A stretch of 64,000 bases of DNA from positions 1 to 64,000 of the forward strand of contig CANGNS010000017.1 in assembly GCA_947455465.1 (NCBI GenBank), written 5' to 3'. The notes under the pieces are model-generated. The model saw only the letters and a program-made list of their open reading frames with translations, did not search any database and was not told the DNA's origin. Every line of letters begins with the position of its first letter. Positions within the stretch are counted from its first letter, which is position 1. Positions 15,751 through 25,513 of this stretch are shown here, piece after piece. Position numbers and translations under genes: made by a program. This DNA comes from Comamonadaceae bacterium. GTDB lineage: Bacteria; Pseudomonadota; Gammaproteobacteria; Burkholderiales; Burkholderiaceae_C.

Positions 15751-16780
15751 ATGAACATCCTCTTCATCCACCAAAACTTTCCCGGCCAGTTCAAACACCT
15801 GGCCCCGGCCTTGGTCGCCCAAGGCCACAGCGTTGCGGCCATGGTCATGCAAAAGGCTGCCAGCACCCACTGGCAGGGCGTGCGCCTGTACCCCTACAGC
15901 GCCAGGCGGGGTAGCACGGCAGGTGTGCATCCGTGGATAGCAGACTTTGAGACCAAGACCATCCGCGCCGAGGCCTGCTTTGGGGCCGCGCTGGCGCTGC
16001 GCGAGGGGGGCTACACGCCTGAGGTCATCATCGCCCACCACGGCTGGGGCGAGAGCATGTTCCTTAAAGAGGTCTGGCCCAAGGCCCGCCTAGGCATCTA
16101 CTGCGAGTTCTACTACCGAGGCGAAGGGGCGGACGTGGGCTTTGACCCCGAGTTCCCGTCCAGCGACCCGGGCGAAGCCTGCCGCCTGCAACTCAAGAAC
16201 CTCAACAACCTGCTGCACTTTGAGCTTGCCGATGCCGCCGTCTCCCCCACCGCCTGGCAGGCCAGCACCTTCCCCGAGCCCTTTGCCTCCAAGATCACGG
16301 TAGTACACGACGGCATAGACACCCAAGCAGTAGCGCCCAAGGCCGATGTTCGAGTCCCCCTGACTAAAGACCTCACCCTCACACGAGAGGACGAGGTCAT
16401 CACCTTCGTCAACCGCAACCTGGAGCCTTACCGGGGCTATCACGTGTTCATGCGCGCCTTGCCCGAGATACTGCGCCAACGCCCAAGGCGCGGGCTGCGC
16501 CATTGTGGCCAGCGACACTCAGCCTTTACAGTAAGCCATTGTGGACGGGCTGACCGGGCTGCTGGTGCCGTTCTTTGACCCTGCTGCGCTGGCCGCCAAG
16601 GTGTGCGCGTTGTTGCAAGACCTGGCCAAGCGCCAAAGCCTGGGCGCCCATGCACGCGCGTTTGCGCAGGCCAACTACGACTTGCGGGCCGTGTGTTTGC
16701 CCGCTCAGTTAGAGTGGGTCGGGGCCTTGGGCTCCGAGTCCGCCTCAGTTAACATCTCCACGGAACCTTCCCATTCATGA
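15751..16780 (+). pseudogene. Glycosyltransferase, GT4-like (copy 2, decayed)
   Basis: The N-terminal half is intact (MNILFIHQNFPGQFKHLAPA onward, about 245 residues) and aligns to a GT-B fold glycosyltransferase. At 16,488-16,494 the sequence jumps: relative to copy 1 (bases 1-561), 244 bases between two GCGCGGG heptamers are missing and a nearby C is lost, shifting the frame. The remaining C-terminal part continues in another frame from about 16,499. It also carries an in-frame TAA at the position of a Glu codon in copy 1 (PLKEAIVDG becomes PLQ-stop-AIVDG). The last codons overlap the ATG of the next gene (ATGA at 16,777), a relic of coupling to the cyclophilin gene. Confidence 0.9.
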
Positions 16781-17607
16781 AAAACAAGTTTTATGGTGTA
16801 CTCGCCCTCAGCCTGGCCCTGGCCGCTTGCGGCGGAGGCGCCAGCGATATCAAACCCCAAGTGACGGCCATCAAGGTCGCCGCGCTGCAATACGGGCGCT
16901 CGGCCACCATCTACCTGGGCGGCGCCGACCTGCGCAACACCATGCAGGTCGATTCCGGCGGGGCCTGCACCTCCCCCAGCTTTGCCAGCACCAGCACGCC
17001 CGATATGGCGGTGCTCAATTGCAAAGTAGCCCAGGTGGGCGACTTTGTGCTCTCCATCAAGTCCGCCCAGGGCGACGCGGTGTATTCCACCACCCTGACC
17101 GTGCCCAAGCCCCAGGTGCTGCTGTCCACCGGCAGCAACTCCATCATCCTGGAGCTGGACCCAGCCAATGCGCCCGTCACGGTCAATAATTTTCTGGGCT
17201 ATGTCAACAGCGGCTACTACACCAAGACACTGTTCCACCGCGTGATCGCCGGCTTTGTCGTGCAGGCCGGTGGCTATACCGCAGGCTTGGTCAAAAAAGC
17301 CGGGCAGGGCGCGCCTATCGTTCTGGAGACCAAAAAAGACGGCCCCTCCAACCTGCGCGGTACGGTCGCCATGGCCCGCACCTCTGAGCCCAACTCGGCC
17401 ACCTCCGAGTTTTTTGTGAATCTGGTGGACAACAAGTTCTTGGATTTCCAAAGCGCCGCAAGCCCGGGCTACGCGGTTTTTGGCAAGGTGACGCAAGGTC
17501 TGGACGTCATTGATGGCATTGCCACCCAGACCACCGGCAGCCTCAACGGCTTTAGCGATGTGCCGCTCACCGACATCACCATCACCACGGCCCTGCAAAT
17601 CCAATGA
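16777..17607 (+). CDS. Cyclophilin-type peptidyl-prolyl isomerase, lipoprotein
   Basis: The enzyme catalyses cis-trans isomerisation of proline peptide bonds, here in the periplasm. The N-terminus is a lipoprotein signal with the lipobox LALAAC, so the mature protein should be membrane-anchored. Residues of about 25-110 form an uncharacterised extension. The cyclophilin domain covers roughly 112-275, with the catalytic region FHRVIAGFVVQAGG, then GTVAMARTSEPNSATSEFF and FGKVTQGLDVIDGI. The family core is normally about 165 residues, so the first third is an added domain. It starts at the ATGA overlap with the decayed glycosyltransferase and overlaps the next small gene in the same way. Confidence 0.92.
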   Translation: MKNKFYGVLALSLALAACGGGASDIKPQVTAIKVAALQYGRSATIYLGGADLRNTMQVDSGGACTSPSFASTSTPDMAVLNCKVAQVGDFVLSIKSAQGDAVYSTTLTVPKPQVLLSTGSNSIILELDPANAPVTVNNFLGYVNSGYYTKTLFHRVIAGFVVQAGGYTAGLVKKAGQGAPIVLETKKDGPSNLRGTVAMARTSEPNSATSEFFVNLVDNKFLDFQSAASPGYAVFGKVTQGLDVIDGIATQTTGSLNGFSDVPLTDITITTALQIQ

Positions 17608-17810
17608 AGCTGCATTTCAGCCCCCAGTCAGAGCCTAGCGCCGACGAACTAGCCGCCGAATTGGCGCAAATCGAGGCCGAGTCCATCGGCTGGACACCCC
17701 TGGAGCCGGGCGCCTACCTGCACCTGGGCGACCCCAACGCCACCGTGATCGAGGTGGTCGGCGTGCCCCATGCCGACATGAAGGGCATGACGGTTTTGCT
17801 ACTCAGTTAG
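17604..17810 (+). CDS. Small acidic protein of unknown function
   Basis: The product has 68 residues, starting at an ATGA overlap with the cyclophilin stop, which supports translational coupling. No family is recognised. The sequence is acidic and has no signal peptide or membrane segment, so it is probably cytosolic. It faces the CocE-type hydrolase gene tail to tail across 11 bases. Confidence 0.6.
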   Translation: MKLHFSPQSEPSADELAAELAQIEAESIGWTPLEPGAYLHLGDPNATVIEVVGVPHADMKGMTVLLLS

Positions 17811-17821
17811 CAGCGATCGGA

Positions 17822-19840
17822 TCAGAGCAGGCGCCGTTTGACTTTTTCGTCCCAGTGGCGCACCAGGATTTGCTTTTTGCCCTCGTAGGCCTCTAGCCGC
17901 CCGGTGATGTGAAAGTGCGTGGCCGTGGCCCGCATGCTGGAGTAGGTCTCGGTGCGCGTCACCCAGTTGCCGCGCGAGGTCTCCATGCTCCAGTGGCATT
18001 CTTGGCGCGCCGAAAGCGGGTCCTCGGGCAAGATGCTGTACGACTCACGGCCCCGACCCCAGGTGGTCAGTCCATGGTCCAGGTTGGTGCTGCGGCCAAA
18101 GTCGTCCTCAATCACCATGCGCCGCTCGCCGGTGGCTTGGTCAATCCTTACCTCCCGCTTGTTCCAGGGCGCGTCTAAGGTCTTGAGGCGCACCGGTGCA
18201 GCCGCTTCGGGCGGGGCAAACTGGGGCGCTTTGTCGCCGCGCTTTTTGGCGCGCACTGGCAGGTCGATGTGGCTGGCGCCGCTGTGCACCGTCAGCGTCA
18301 CCGGCTGGGGCGCGGGCCAAATCAGCGGCCAGTAGCTGGTCGAGAGCGAGACGCGCAGGCGGTGCCCTTTGGGCACGCGGTAGGCCACATCGTCGAGCTG
18401 TATGCGCACCGTGTACACCTTGCCTGGCTCCAGGGCCTGCGGCTGTTCGTGGCTGGCCGTGCCGTGCAGGTGCGTGAGGTTGGCCACTGCATAGGTCAGA
18501 CGCGACACAGCGCCGTCGGGCCAGATGCTGTTAAGCCGCACCGCCACGTTGGCTACCGGCTGGTCCACGCTCAATTGCAGCGTCAGCACGGGCGCGCCCA
18601 TCAGGTCGATGTCTTGCTTCAAGGCCGCGCCGTCAAAGGTGAGTGATCCCGAATCGTCTTGCCGCTGGTCGCCCGGGAACTCGGGCCCCAGCCAAATAAT
18701 GCAGTACTCGCCACTGTCCGCGCCGGTGTGCTGGGGGGAACGCACCGTGTGTTTGGCCTTGGGTGCGCTTTGGCTGGCGAGCCCCTGGGCATTCAGGTAC
18801 AGGCGCTGGCCTTGTGCGGCCTGCGGCCAGGCGCTGTCGCCCACCCAGCGTCCGCCAATATGCGTCACGCTGGCGCCCGGGCGCGGTATGTCCATGATGT
18901 AGGTGCGAAACGCCGGTTCCTGCTCCACGCCTGTGGGCGCGTCTTTGAGCCAGCGGTCCCACCAGCGCAGCGCTTCTTGCAAAAAGCCAATGCGCGGCTC
19001 GGGCACCGCAAAGTGCGGGTACTTGTGCGCCCAGGGCCCGATGATGCCCTTGACCGGCGCCTGTACCGTGCCCACCAGGCGCGGCACGGCATTGGTGTAA
19101 GCGTCGTTCCAGCCGCCCACGGCCAGCACGGCGGCCTTGATGGCACCGATGTCTTCATTGACCGAGCCGCGCTTCCAGTAGGCGTCGCGGTGCGGGTGCT
19201 TAAGCCAGTCGATGGCCAGCAGGGGCTCGGCCTTCAGGCGCTCCAGCCACATGGCGCGCCAGGCTTTGCCCACCAGCGCCGGGTCTGGCGGGCGCGAGGA
19301 GTAGCCAAACATGGTGGCCGACCAGCCCATGTTTTCCGAGAGCAGGCAGCCGCCTTTGAAGTGAATGTCGTCGGTGTAGCGGTCGTCGGTAGAGCACAGC
19401 GTAATGATGGCCTCCAGGCCCTCGGGCTGGCGCGCCGCCACTTGCAAACTATTAAAGCCGCCCCAGGAGATACCCATCATGCCGATGCGCCCGGTACACC
19501 AGGGCTGCGCACGCAGCCAGGCGATGACCGATTCGGCGTCTTGCAGCTCTTGCTCGGAGTACTCGTCGTCCATCAGGCCTTGCGAGTCGCCGTTGCCGCG
19601 CATGTCCACACGGATGCAGGCGTAGCCGTGCCCGGCCAGGTAGGGGTGGGTGAGGGCGTCGCGCACGATGGTGCCGTCGCGCTTGCGGTAGGGCAGGTGC
19701 TCCAGGATGGCCGGTACCGGGTTTTTGGCCGCGTCTTTAGGCAGCCAGATGCGCGCCGATAGCTCGACGCCGTCGGGCATGGGAATGATTTGGTGGGCGA
19801 TTTCGCGCACTTTGCGCGGGAATTGGCGGAGGGTTTTCAT
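17822..19840 (-). CDS. CocE/NonD family serine hydrolase
   Basis: This 672-residue enzyme belongs to the X-Pro dipeptidyl-peptidase/cocaine-esterase family and should hydrolyse ester or acyl-peptide bonds. The alpha/beta-hydrolase core (about 20-330) shows the nucleophile elbow GISWGG, a catalytic Asp candidate in GGWNDAYTN and a His in GPWAHKYPH. The C-terminal beta-sandwich of the family follows (about 360-560). No signal peptide is visible, so it is probably cytosolic. The extra C-terminal 100 residues, rich in charged residues, are common in proteobacterial members. The natural substrate cannot be read from the sequence. It is divergent from the HyuA-type gene. Confidence 0.9.
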   Translation of the reverse strand: MKTLRQFPRKVREIAHQIIPMPDGVELSARIWLPKDAAKNPVPAILEHLPYRKRDGTIVRDALTHPYLAGHGYACIRVDMRGNGDSQGLMDDEYSEQELQDAESVIAWLRAQPWCTGRIGMMGISWGGFNSLQVAARQPEGLEAIITLCSTDDRYTDDIHFKGGCLLSENMGWSATMFGYSSRPPDPALVGKAWRAMWLERLKAEPLLAIDWLKHPHRDAYWKRGSVNEDIGAIKAAVLAVGGWNDAYTNAVPRLVGTVQAPVKGIIGPWAHKYPHFAVPEPRIGFLQEALRWWDRWLKDAPTGVEQEPAFRTYIMDIPRPGASVTHIGGRWVGDSAWPQAAQGQRLYLNAQGLASQSAPKAKHTVRSPQHTGADSGEYCIIWLGPEFPGDQRQDDSGSLTFDGAALKQDIDLMGAPVLTLQLSVDQPVANVAVRLNSIWPDGAVSRLTYAVANLTHLHGTASHEQPQALEPGKVYTVRIQLDDVAYRVPKGHRLRVSLSTSYWPLIWPAPQPVTLTVHSGASHIDLPVRAKKRGDKAPQFAPPEAAAPVRLKTLDAPWNKREVRIDQATGERRMVIEDDFGRSTNLDHGLTTWGRGRESYSILPEDPLSARQECHWSMETSRGNWVTRTETYSSMRATATHFHITGRLEAYEGKKQILVRHWDEKVKRRLL

Positions 19841-19958
19841 GGCCGCAGACCTTAGCCGGGCCCGCCGGCCCTGTCAAATCGGGAAAACCATGTGCGCCGG
19901 GCGGGGGCGCGCGTCTGGTCACAATAGAGGCTTTGCGCTGCGCGGCCACCGTCTTTTC

Positions 19959-21953
19959 ATGCATCCATCCTCTCCCCAGTACCTTGTTGGCGTCGACACC
20001 GGCGGCACCTATACCGACGCCGCCATCATCGAGGCGGCCGGCCAGCGCGTGATCGCCACGGCCAAGTCCATCACCACCAAGGGCGATTTGTCCATCGGCG
20101 TGGCCGACGCCATCACCCGGGCCATGGCTGGCTTGCCCCAGGGCCTGCATCCGCAAGACATTGCGCTGGTCTCGGTGTCCACCACGCTGGCCACCAACGC
20201 CGTGGTCGAGGGCCACGGCAGCGCCGTGGGCGTGCTGCTGGTGGGCTTTGACGCCAGCATGGCCGAGCGCACCGGCATTGCCAAAGCCTTTCCTGGTATG
20301 GCGCTGGCGCGCATTGCCGGCGGCCACGACCACAACGGCGAGCAAGCCCAGGCGCTGGACCTGGACGCCCTGGACGAGGCCATTGAGCAAATGGCGCCGC
20401 ACGTCGACGCTTTTGCCGTAGCCGCCGCTTTTGCGGTGCGCAACCCGGCGCACGAGCAACGGGTGCGCAGCCGCATCGTCGAGAAAACCGGCAAGCCCGT
20501 CACCCTCTCGACCGAACTGTCCTCCAGCCTGGACGCGCCCCGACGCGCGCTGACAGCTACGCTCAACGCGCGCCTGATCTCGCGTGTTACGCACCTGATC
20601 GAGGCGGTGCAGTCGGCCATGGCGCGATTGCATATCGCCTGCCCGCTGATGATCGTCAAGGGCGACGGCACGCTGGCGCTGGCGCACAGCGTGGCCAAGC
20701 GGCCTATCGAAACCGTGCTCTCGGGCCCGGCCGCCAGCCTGGTGGGTGCGCGCTGGCTCAGCGGGCTGGACAACTTCATCCTGTCGGACATGGGCGGCAC
20801 CACGACCGACGTGGGCGCGCTGGTAGACGGGCTGCCCCGGGTCAACCTGGAAGGCGCCGAGGTCGGCGGCTGGCGCACCATGGTGCGCGCCATCGATGTG
20901 CGCACCATCGGCCTGGGCGGCGACAGCGAGGTGTCGCTGGCCGCCAACGGCAAGCTCGAGGTGCGGCCCCAGCGCATCGTGCCCGTGTCTTTGCTGGCGG
21001 CGCGCTACCCGCAAACCCTGGCCATGCTGCAGGCCGACCTGGCCGATGTGGAGGGCGGCAACTCCATGCAAGGGCGCTTTGTGCTGCTGCCTTTTGGTGC
21101 CAAAGGGCCGCGCCTCTCGGACGAACTGTTGGCGCGCGAGAGCGAGCTGCTCGCCCAGGTGCGCCCCGAGCCCACGCCGCTGCGTACTTTGGCCACCAGC
21201 ATGAATGCCACGCGCGCCATCCAGAGCTTGCAGCGCAAGGGGCTTATTCAGGTGGCCGGCTTTACCCCCTCGGACGCCGGCCATGTGCTGGGCCTGCAAG
21301 ACAACTGGTCGCGCGAAGGCGCCGTGATGGCCGCGCAGCTGGGCTGCCGCCTGCGCGAGATGAAGTTCCCCTCGCCCGAGCGCACCGAACAGTACGCCCG
21401 CGATGTCTGGAGCGAAACCGTGCGCCTGAGCGCGCGCGCCATTTTGGACACCGCCCTGGGCTTTAGCCTGCCCGATGACCGCATCAGCCAGGCCGTGTGC
21501 AGCGGCCAGGCCACGCTGGGGCTGGCGCGCATCAGCATCAAGCCTGCGGTGCCGGTGGTGGCCGTGGGCGGGCCGGTCAAGGTGTTTTATGGCGAGCTGG
21601 CGCGCCGCCTGGACTGCGAGGTGGTTTTCCCGCCGCATGGTGAGGTGGCCAATGCTGTGGGCGCGGCCACCGGCGTGGTGGCTGCCACCGTGCTGGTGGA
21701 GGTGCATGGCGACGGCAGCGGCGTGTTTCGGGTGATGGGCGCGGGCCTGAGCCAAAGCTTTGGCCTGGCGGCCGACGCTCTGCAAGCGGCCGAGCAGGGC
21801 GCCCGCGCCGCTGCACTGGCCGCCGTGCAAGCCATGGGCGCACCGGCGCCCGAGGTGGAGGTTTCTGTAGAGAAAAAATACTTTCCGCAGGCTAAAGATG
21901 AGCGGGGCTTGATGGAAGCGGTGTTTACCGCCCGGGCGGTGGGCCGGCCCTAG
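19959..21953 (+). CDS. Hydantoinase/oxoprolinase family protein (HyuA type)
   Basis: The product has 664 residues and is an ATP-dependent hydrolase of the HyuA/AcxA fold, which opens cyclic amides or carboxylates small ketones. The N-terminal actin-like nucleotide-binding signature is VGVDTGGTYTDAAI, directly after the chosen ATG. LSGPAASLVGARWL and SDMGGTTTDVG are the second phosphate-binding loops. The open frame extends further upstream to 19,707, but the family start aligns with MHPSSPQYLVGVDTGG. The HyuB/AcxB partner that normally lies downstream is absent. The substrate is therefore unknown, and the protein may work alone or with a partner elsewhere. Confidence 0.88.
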   Translation: MHPSSPQYLVGVDTGGTYTDAAIIEAAGQRVIATAKSITTKGDLSIGVADAITRAMAGLPQGLHPQDIALVSVSTTLATNAVVEGHGSAVGVLLVGFDASMAERTGIAKAFPGMALARIAGGHDHNGEQAQALDLDALDEAIEQMAPHVDAFAVAAAFAVRNPAHEQRVRSRIVEKTGKPVTLSTELSSSLDAPRRALTATLNARLISRVTHLIEAVQSAMARLHIACPLMIVKGDGTLALAHSVAKRPIETVLSGPAASLVGARWLSGLDNFILSDMGGTTTDVGALVDGLPRVNLEGAEVGGWRTMVRAIDVRTIGLGGDSEVSLAANGKLEVRPQRIVPVSLLAARYPQTLAMLQADLADVEGGNSMQGRFVLLPFGAKGPRLSDELLARESELLAQVRPEPTPLRTLATSMNATRAIQSLQRKGLIQVAGFTPSDAGHVLGLQDNWSREGAVMAAQLGCRLREMKFPSPERTEQYARDVWSETVRLSARAILDTALGFSLPDDRISQAVCSGQATLGLARISIKPAVPVVAVGGPVKVFYGELARRLDCEVVFPPHGEVANAVGAATGVVAATVLVEVHGDGSGVFRVMGAGLSQSFGLAADALQAAEQGARAAALAAVQAMGAPAPEVEVSVEKKYFPQAKDERGLMEAVFTARAVGRP

Positions 21954-22116
21954 CGCTGCGCGCACCAAAACAAGGCGTTTTGACGCGCGCCCGTGGCCCG
22001 CGTCTTGCTAGTGCATGAATACCTGCAGCCCACGGCTGCAGGGGCCACAATGGGCTTGTATTCTTTGACGCCTTTTCTTTGACGCTTTTCATGCGCGCCA
22101 GCGCCGGTTTGTCCCC

Positions 22117-25100
22117 ATGTCTATCCACGTCGCTCTGAACCACGTCACCCACTACCGCTACGACCGTCCGGTCCAGCTCGGCCCGCAGGTGGTCCGCCTG
22201 CGCCCGGCGCCGCACTGCCGCAGCAAGCTCTTGTCCTACAGCCTGCGCATTGAGCCCGAGGGGCACTTCATCAACTGGCAGCAAGACCCCTTTGCCAACT
22301 ACCAGGCGCGCCTGGTGTTCCCCGAAAAAACCCGCGAATTCAAGGTCAGCGTCGATCTGGTCACCGAAATGGCGGTGTTCAACCCCTTTGATTTCTTTTT
22401 GGAGCCCTCGGCCAAGCAGGTGCCGCTGCGCTACGAGCCGGCGCTGCGCCGCGAGTTGCAACCCTATTTGGTGCGCCTGCCGGCCAGCGCCGAATTTGCC
22501 GCCTACCTGGCCACGCTCGACGCGGGGCCTACCGACACCATCGATTTTTTGGTCGCGCTCAACCAGCGCCTGCACCAGGACATTGCCTACCTGATCCGCA
22601 TGGAGCCCGGTGTGCAAACCCCGCGCCAGACCTTGCAATTGCGCAGCGGCTCCTGCCGCGATTCGGCCTGGCTGATGGTGCAGCTGCTGCGCCACCGGGG
22701 GCTGGCCGCCCGCTTTGTGTCGGGCTACCTGATCCAGCTGGTGCCCGACGTCAAGTCCCTGGACGGGCCCAGCGGCACCGAGGTCGATTTCACCGATTTG
22801 CATGCCTGGTGCGAGGTCTATTTGCCCGGCGCCGGCTGGGTGGGGCTGGACCCGACGTCGGGCCTGTTCGCGGGCGAGGGCCATATCCCGCTGGCGTGTA
22901 CGCCGCAGCCGGCTTCGGCCGCGCCCATTGAGGGCTTGATGGACCAGGCCGAAGTGCATTTTGACCACCGCATGACGGTGCAGCGCATCCACGAGTCGCC
23001 ACGCGTCACCCGCCCTTACACCGAGGCGCAGTGGGCCCAGGTGCTGGCCGCTGGCCAGGCCGTCGATGCCCGCCTGCAAGCGGGCGATGTGCGCCTGACC
23101 ATGGGCGGCGAGCCCACTTTTGTGGCCGTGGCCGACCGCGACGCGCCCGAATGGAACACCGACGCCCTGGGCCCGACCAAGCGCGGCCTGGCCACCGAAC
23201 TGGTACACAAGCTGCGCGCCCGCTACGGGCAGGGCGGCTTTTTGCATTTCGGTCAGGGCAAGTGGTACCCCGGCGAGCAATTGCCGCGCTGGGCGCTGAG
23301 CATTTACTGGCGCGCCGACGGCCAGCCCTGCTGGCGCAACCCCGCGCTGTTTGCCGACGAATCGGCCGCAGGCACCAGCACCCCGGCCGACGCGCGCCGC
23401 TTCATGGACGCTTTGTGCCAGCGCCTGCAATTGCCCCCCGACGCGCCCATCGCCGGCCTGGAAGATGTTTGGTACTACCTGTGGCGAGAGCGCCAGTTGC
23501 CCATCAATGTGGATCCGCTCGATGCCCGCCTGGACGACCCGATGGAGCGCGCCCGCCTGCGCCGCGTGTTTGGCCAGGGCCTGGCGCACGCGGTGGGCTA
23601 TGTGCTGCCCCTGCAAGCCGGCCCGGCCGGCCTGGGCGCAGCGCGCTGGCAAACCGGGCGCTGGCAACTGCGTGATGACCGCCTTTTCTTACTGCCCGGC
23701 GACTCGCCCATGGGCTGGCGCCTGCCCTTGGATTCGCTGCCGTGGCAAGCGCCCGCAGAGCGCACCGTGCTGCACCCGCAAGACCCGTTTGCGCCGCGCC
23801 AAGCACTGGCTGCGCGCACGGACAGCGCGGCGGTTCGCCCCACACCGCCCCAGCCCGGCCCGGCTCCGCTCGACGCAAGCGCCGCGCCAGTGCGCACCGC
23901 TTTGTGCGTGGAGCTGCGCGATCCGCGCCGTGCCCACGGCGCACACCAGCCCACCGAGGCGCCCGTCCAGAGCGGCGTCATTTATGTTTTTATGCCCCCG
24001 TTGGCCGCGCTGGAGGACTACCTCGATTTGCTCGCTGCCGTCGAAGACACGGCGCAGGCGCTAGGCCTGCCCATGGTGCTCGAGGGCTATGCGCCACCGC
24101 GCGATCCGCGCCTCAAGCTCTTGCAGGTGACGCCCGACCCCGGCGTGATCGAGGTCAACATCCACCCCGCGCACAACTGGGGCGAGTTGGTGGAGCACAC
24201 CGAGTTTTTGTACCAGGCGGCTTTTGAGACGCGCTTGTCGGCCGAAAAATTCATGACCGATGGCCGCCACACCGGCACCGGCGGGGGCAACCATATCGTC
24301 ATGGGCGCGGCCACCCCGGCCGACAGCCCGTTTTTGCGCCGGCCCGATGTGCTGGCCAGCCTGTTGCTGTACTGGCACAACCACCCCAGCCTGAGCTATT
24401 TGTTCAGCGGCCAATTTATCGGCCCGACCAGCCAGGCCCCGCGCGTGGACGAGGCCCGCAATGACCAGCTCTATGAGCTCGAAATCGCGCTGCACGAAAT
24501 CGCCCGCCAGCAAGCCTGGCGCGCCGGCGCGGCGCAAACCGGCCCGCAGCCTTATATGGCGCCCTGGTTGCTGGACCGCACGCTGCGCAACATCCTGACC
24601 GATGTCACCGGCAACACCCACCGCAGCGAGTTTTGCATCGACAAAATGTATTCGCCCGACAGCAGCACCGGGCGCCTGGGCCTTCTGGAGTTACGCGCCT
24701 TTGAAATGCCGCCGCACGCCCGCATGAGCGTGGTGCAGCAGTTGCTGCTGCGCGCGTTGGTGGCGCGCTTTTGGGAGCAGCCCTACAGCGCCCCGGTCAC
24801 GCGCTGGGGCACCGAGCTGCACGACCGGTTTTTGCTGCCCTATTGGGTGCAGCGCGACTTGGAGGACGTGCTGGCCGAGATGCGCCAAGCTGGCTTTGCG
24901 CTGCAAGCGGCCTGGTTTGCGCCGCACCTGGAATTTCGGTTTCCGCTGGTCGGGCAGTTCAATGCCAGCGGCGTGAACATCACTTTGCGCCATGCGCTAG
25001 AGCCCTGGCATGTGATGGGCGAGCAGAGCGCAGGAGGCGGCACGGTGCGCTATGTGGACTCCTCGCTCGAGCGCATCCAGGTGCAGGCCGATGGGCTCAA

Positions 25101-25494
25101 CAGCAGCCGCTATGTGCTCACCGTCAATGGCCAGCCGCTGCCCTTGCACAACACCGGACGCACCGGCCAGTGGGTGGCCGGTGTGCGCTACAAGGCCTGG
25201 AACCCGCCCTCGGCCTTGCACCCCTCGATTGGCGTGCACGCGCCGCTCACTTTTGACCTGGTGGACACCTGGATGCAGCGCTCGCTAGGCGGCTGCCAAT
25301 ACCATGTGGCGCATGCGGGCGGCCTGTCGTACGACAGCTTCCCGGTCAATGCCTACGAGGCCGAGGCCCGGCGCGTTGCCCGCTTCACGCCCATGGGCCA
25401 CAGCCCGGGCGCATTGCATCTGCCGCCCAATGCGGCGCTCGCGGCCCACCCGGAGTTCCCCTTCACGCTGGACTTGCGCACCGCCCCACGCTGA
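22117..25494 (+). CDS. Transglutaminase-DUF2126 fusion protein
   Basis: This 1,125-residue protein has an N-terminal transglutaminase-like domain (about 1-290). Its Cys-His-Asp triad sits in SGSCRDSAWLM, FTDLHAWCEVYL and GWVGLDPTSG. A large DUF2126 domain follows (about 330-1,110), which comparative studies group with glutamine-synthetase/amidoligase-like enzymes. Residues such as GGGNHIVMGAA and HRSEFCIDKMYSPD fit that domain. No signal peptide is seen. The next two genes on the same strand encode CP-ATP-grasp/alpha-E and a second transglutaminase, a conserved set thought to make and cleave amide or isopeptide links on proteins or small peptides. The precise substrate is unknown. Confidence 0.93.
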   Translation: MSIHVALNHVTHYRYDRPVQLGPQVVRLRPAPHCRSKLLSYSLRIEPEGHFINWQQDPFANYQARLVFPEKTREFKVSVDLVTEMAVFNPFDFFLEPSAKQVPLRYEPALRRELQPYLVRLPASAEFAAYLATLDAGPTDTIDFLVALNQRLHQDIAYLIRMEPGVQTPRQTLQLRSGSCRDSAWLMVQLLRHRGLAARFVSGYLIQLVPDVKSLDGPSGTEVDFTDLHAWCEVYLPGAGWVGLDPTSGLFAGEGHIPLACTPQPASAAPIEGLMDQAEVHFDHRMTVQRIHESPRVTRPYTEAQWAQVLAAGQAVDARLQAGDVRLTMGGEPTFVAVADRDAPEWNTDALGPTKRGLATELVHKLRARYGQGGFLHFGQGKWYPGEQLPRWALSIYWRADGQPCWRNPALFADESAAGTSTPADARRFMDALCQRLQLPPDAPIAGLEDVWYYLWRERQLPINVDPLDARLDDPMERARLRRVFGQGLAHAVGYVLPLQAGPAGLGAARWQTGRWQLRDDRLFLLPGDSPMGWRLPLDSLPWQAPAERTVLHPQDPFAPRQALAARTDSAAVRPTPPQPGPAPLDASAAPVRTALCVELRDPRRAHGAHQPTEAPVQSGVIYVFMPPLAALEDYLDLLAAVEDTAQALGLPMVLEGYAPPRDPRLKLLQVTPDPGVIEVNIHPAHNWGELVEHTEFLYQAAFETRLSAEKFMTDGRHTGTGGGNHIVMGAATPADSPFLRRPDVLASLLLYWHNHPSLSYLFSGQFIGPTSQAPRVDEARNDQLYELEIALHEIARQQAWRAGAAQTGPQPYMAPWLLDRTLRNILTDVTGNTHRSEFCIDKMYSPDSSTGRLGLLELRAFEMPPHARMSVVQQLLLRALVARFWEQPYSAPVTRWGTELHDRFLLPYWVQRDLEDVLAEMRQAGFALQAAWFAPHLEFRFPLVGQFNASGVNITLRHALEPWHVMGEQSAGGGTVRYVDSSLERIQVQADGLNSSRYVLTVNGQPLPLHNTGRTGQWVAGVRYKAWNPPSALHPSIGVHAPLTFDLVDTWMQRSLGGCQYHVAHAGGLSYDSFPVNAYEAEARRVARFTPMGHSPGALHLPPNAALAAHPEFPFTLDLRTAPR

Positions 25495-25513
25495 GCGCAG
25501 CAGCGATACTCGC

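Noticed and set aside
19737-21968. Long antisense open frame of 743 codons opposite the HyuA-type gene
   Set aside because: It is rich in His, Gly, Ala and Gln without domains, as expected for the complement of a high-GC gene. The plus-strand gene has clear family motifs.
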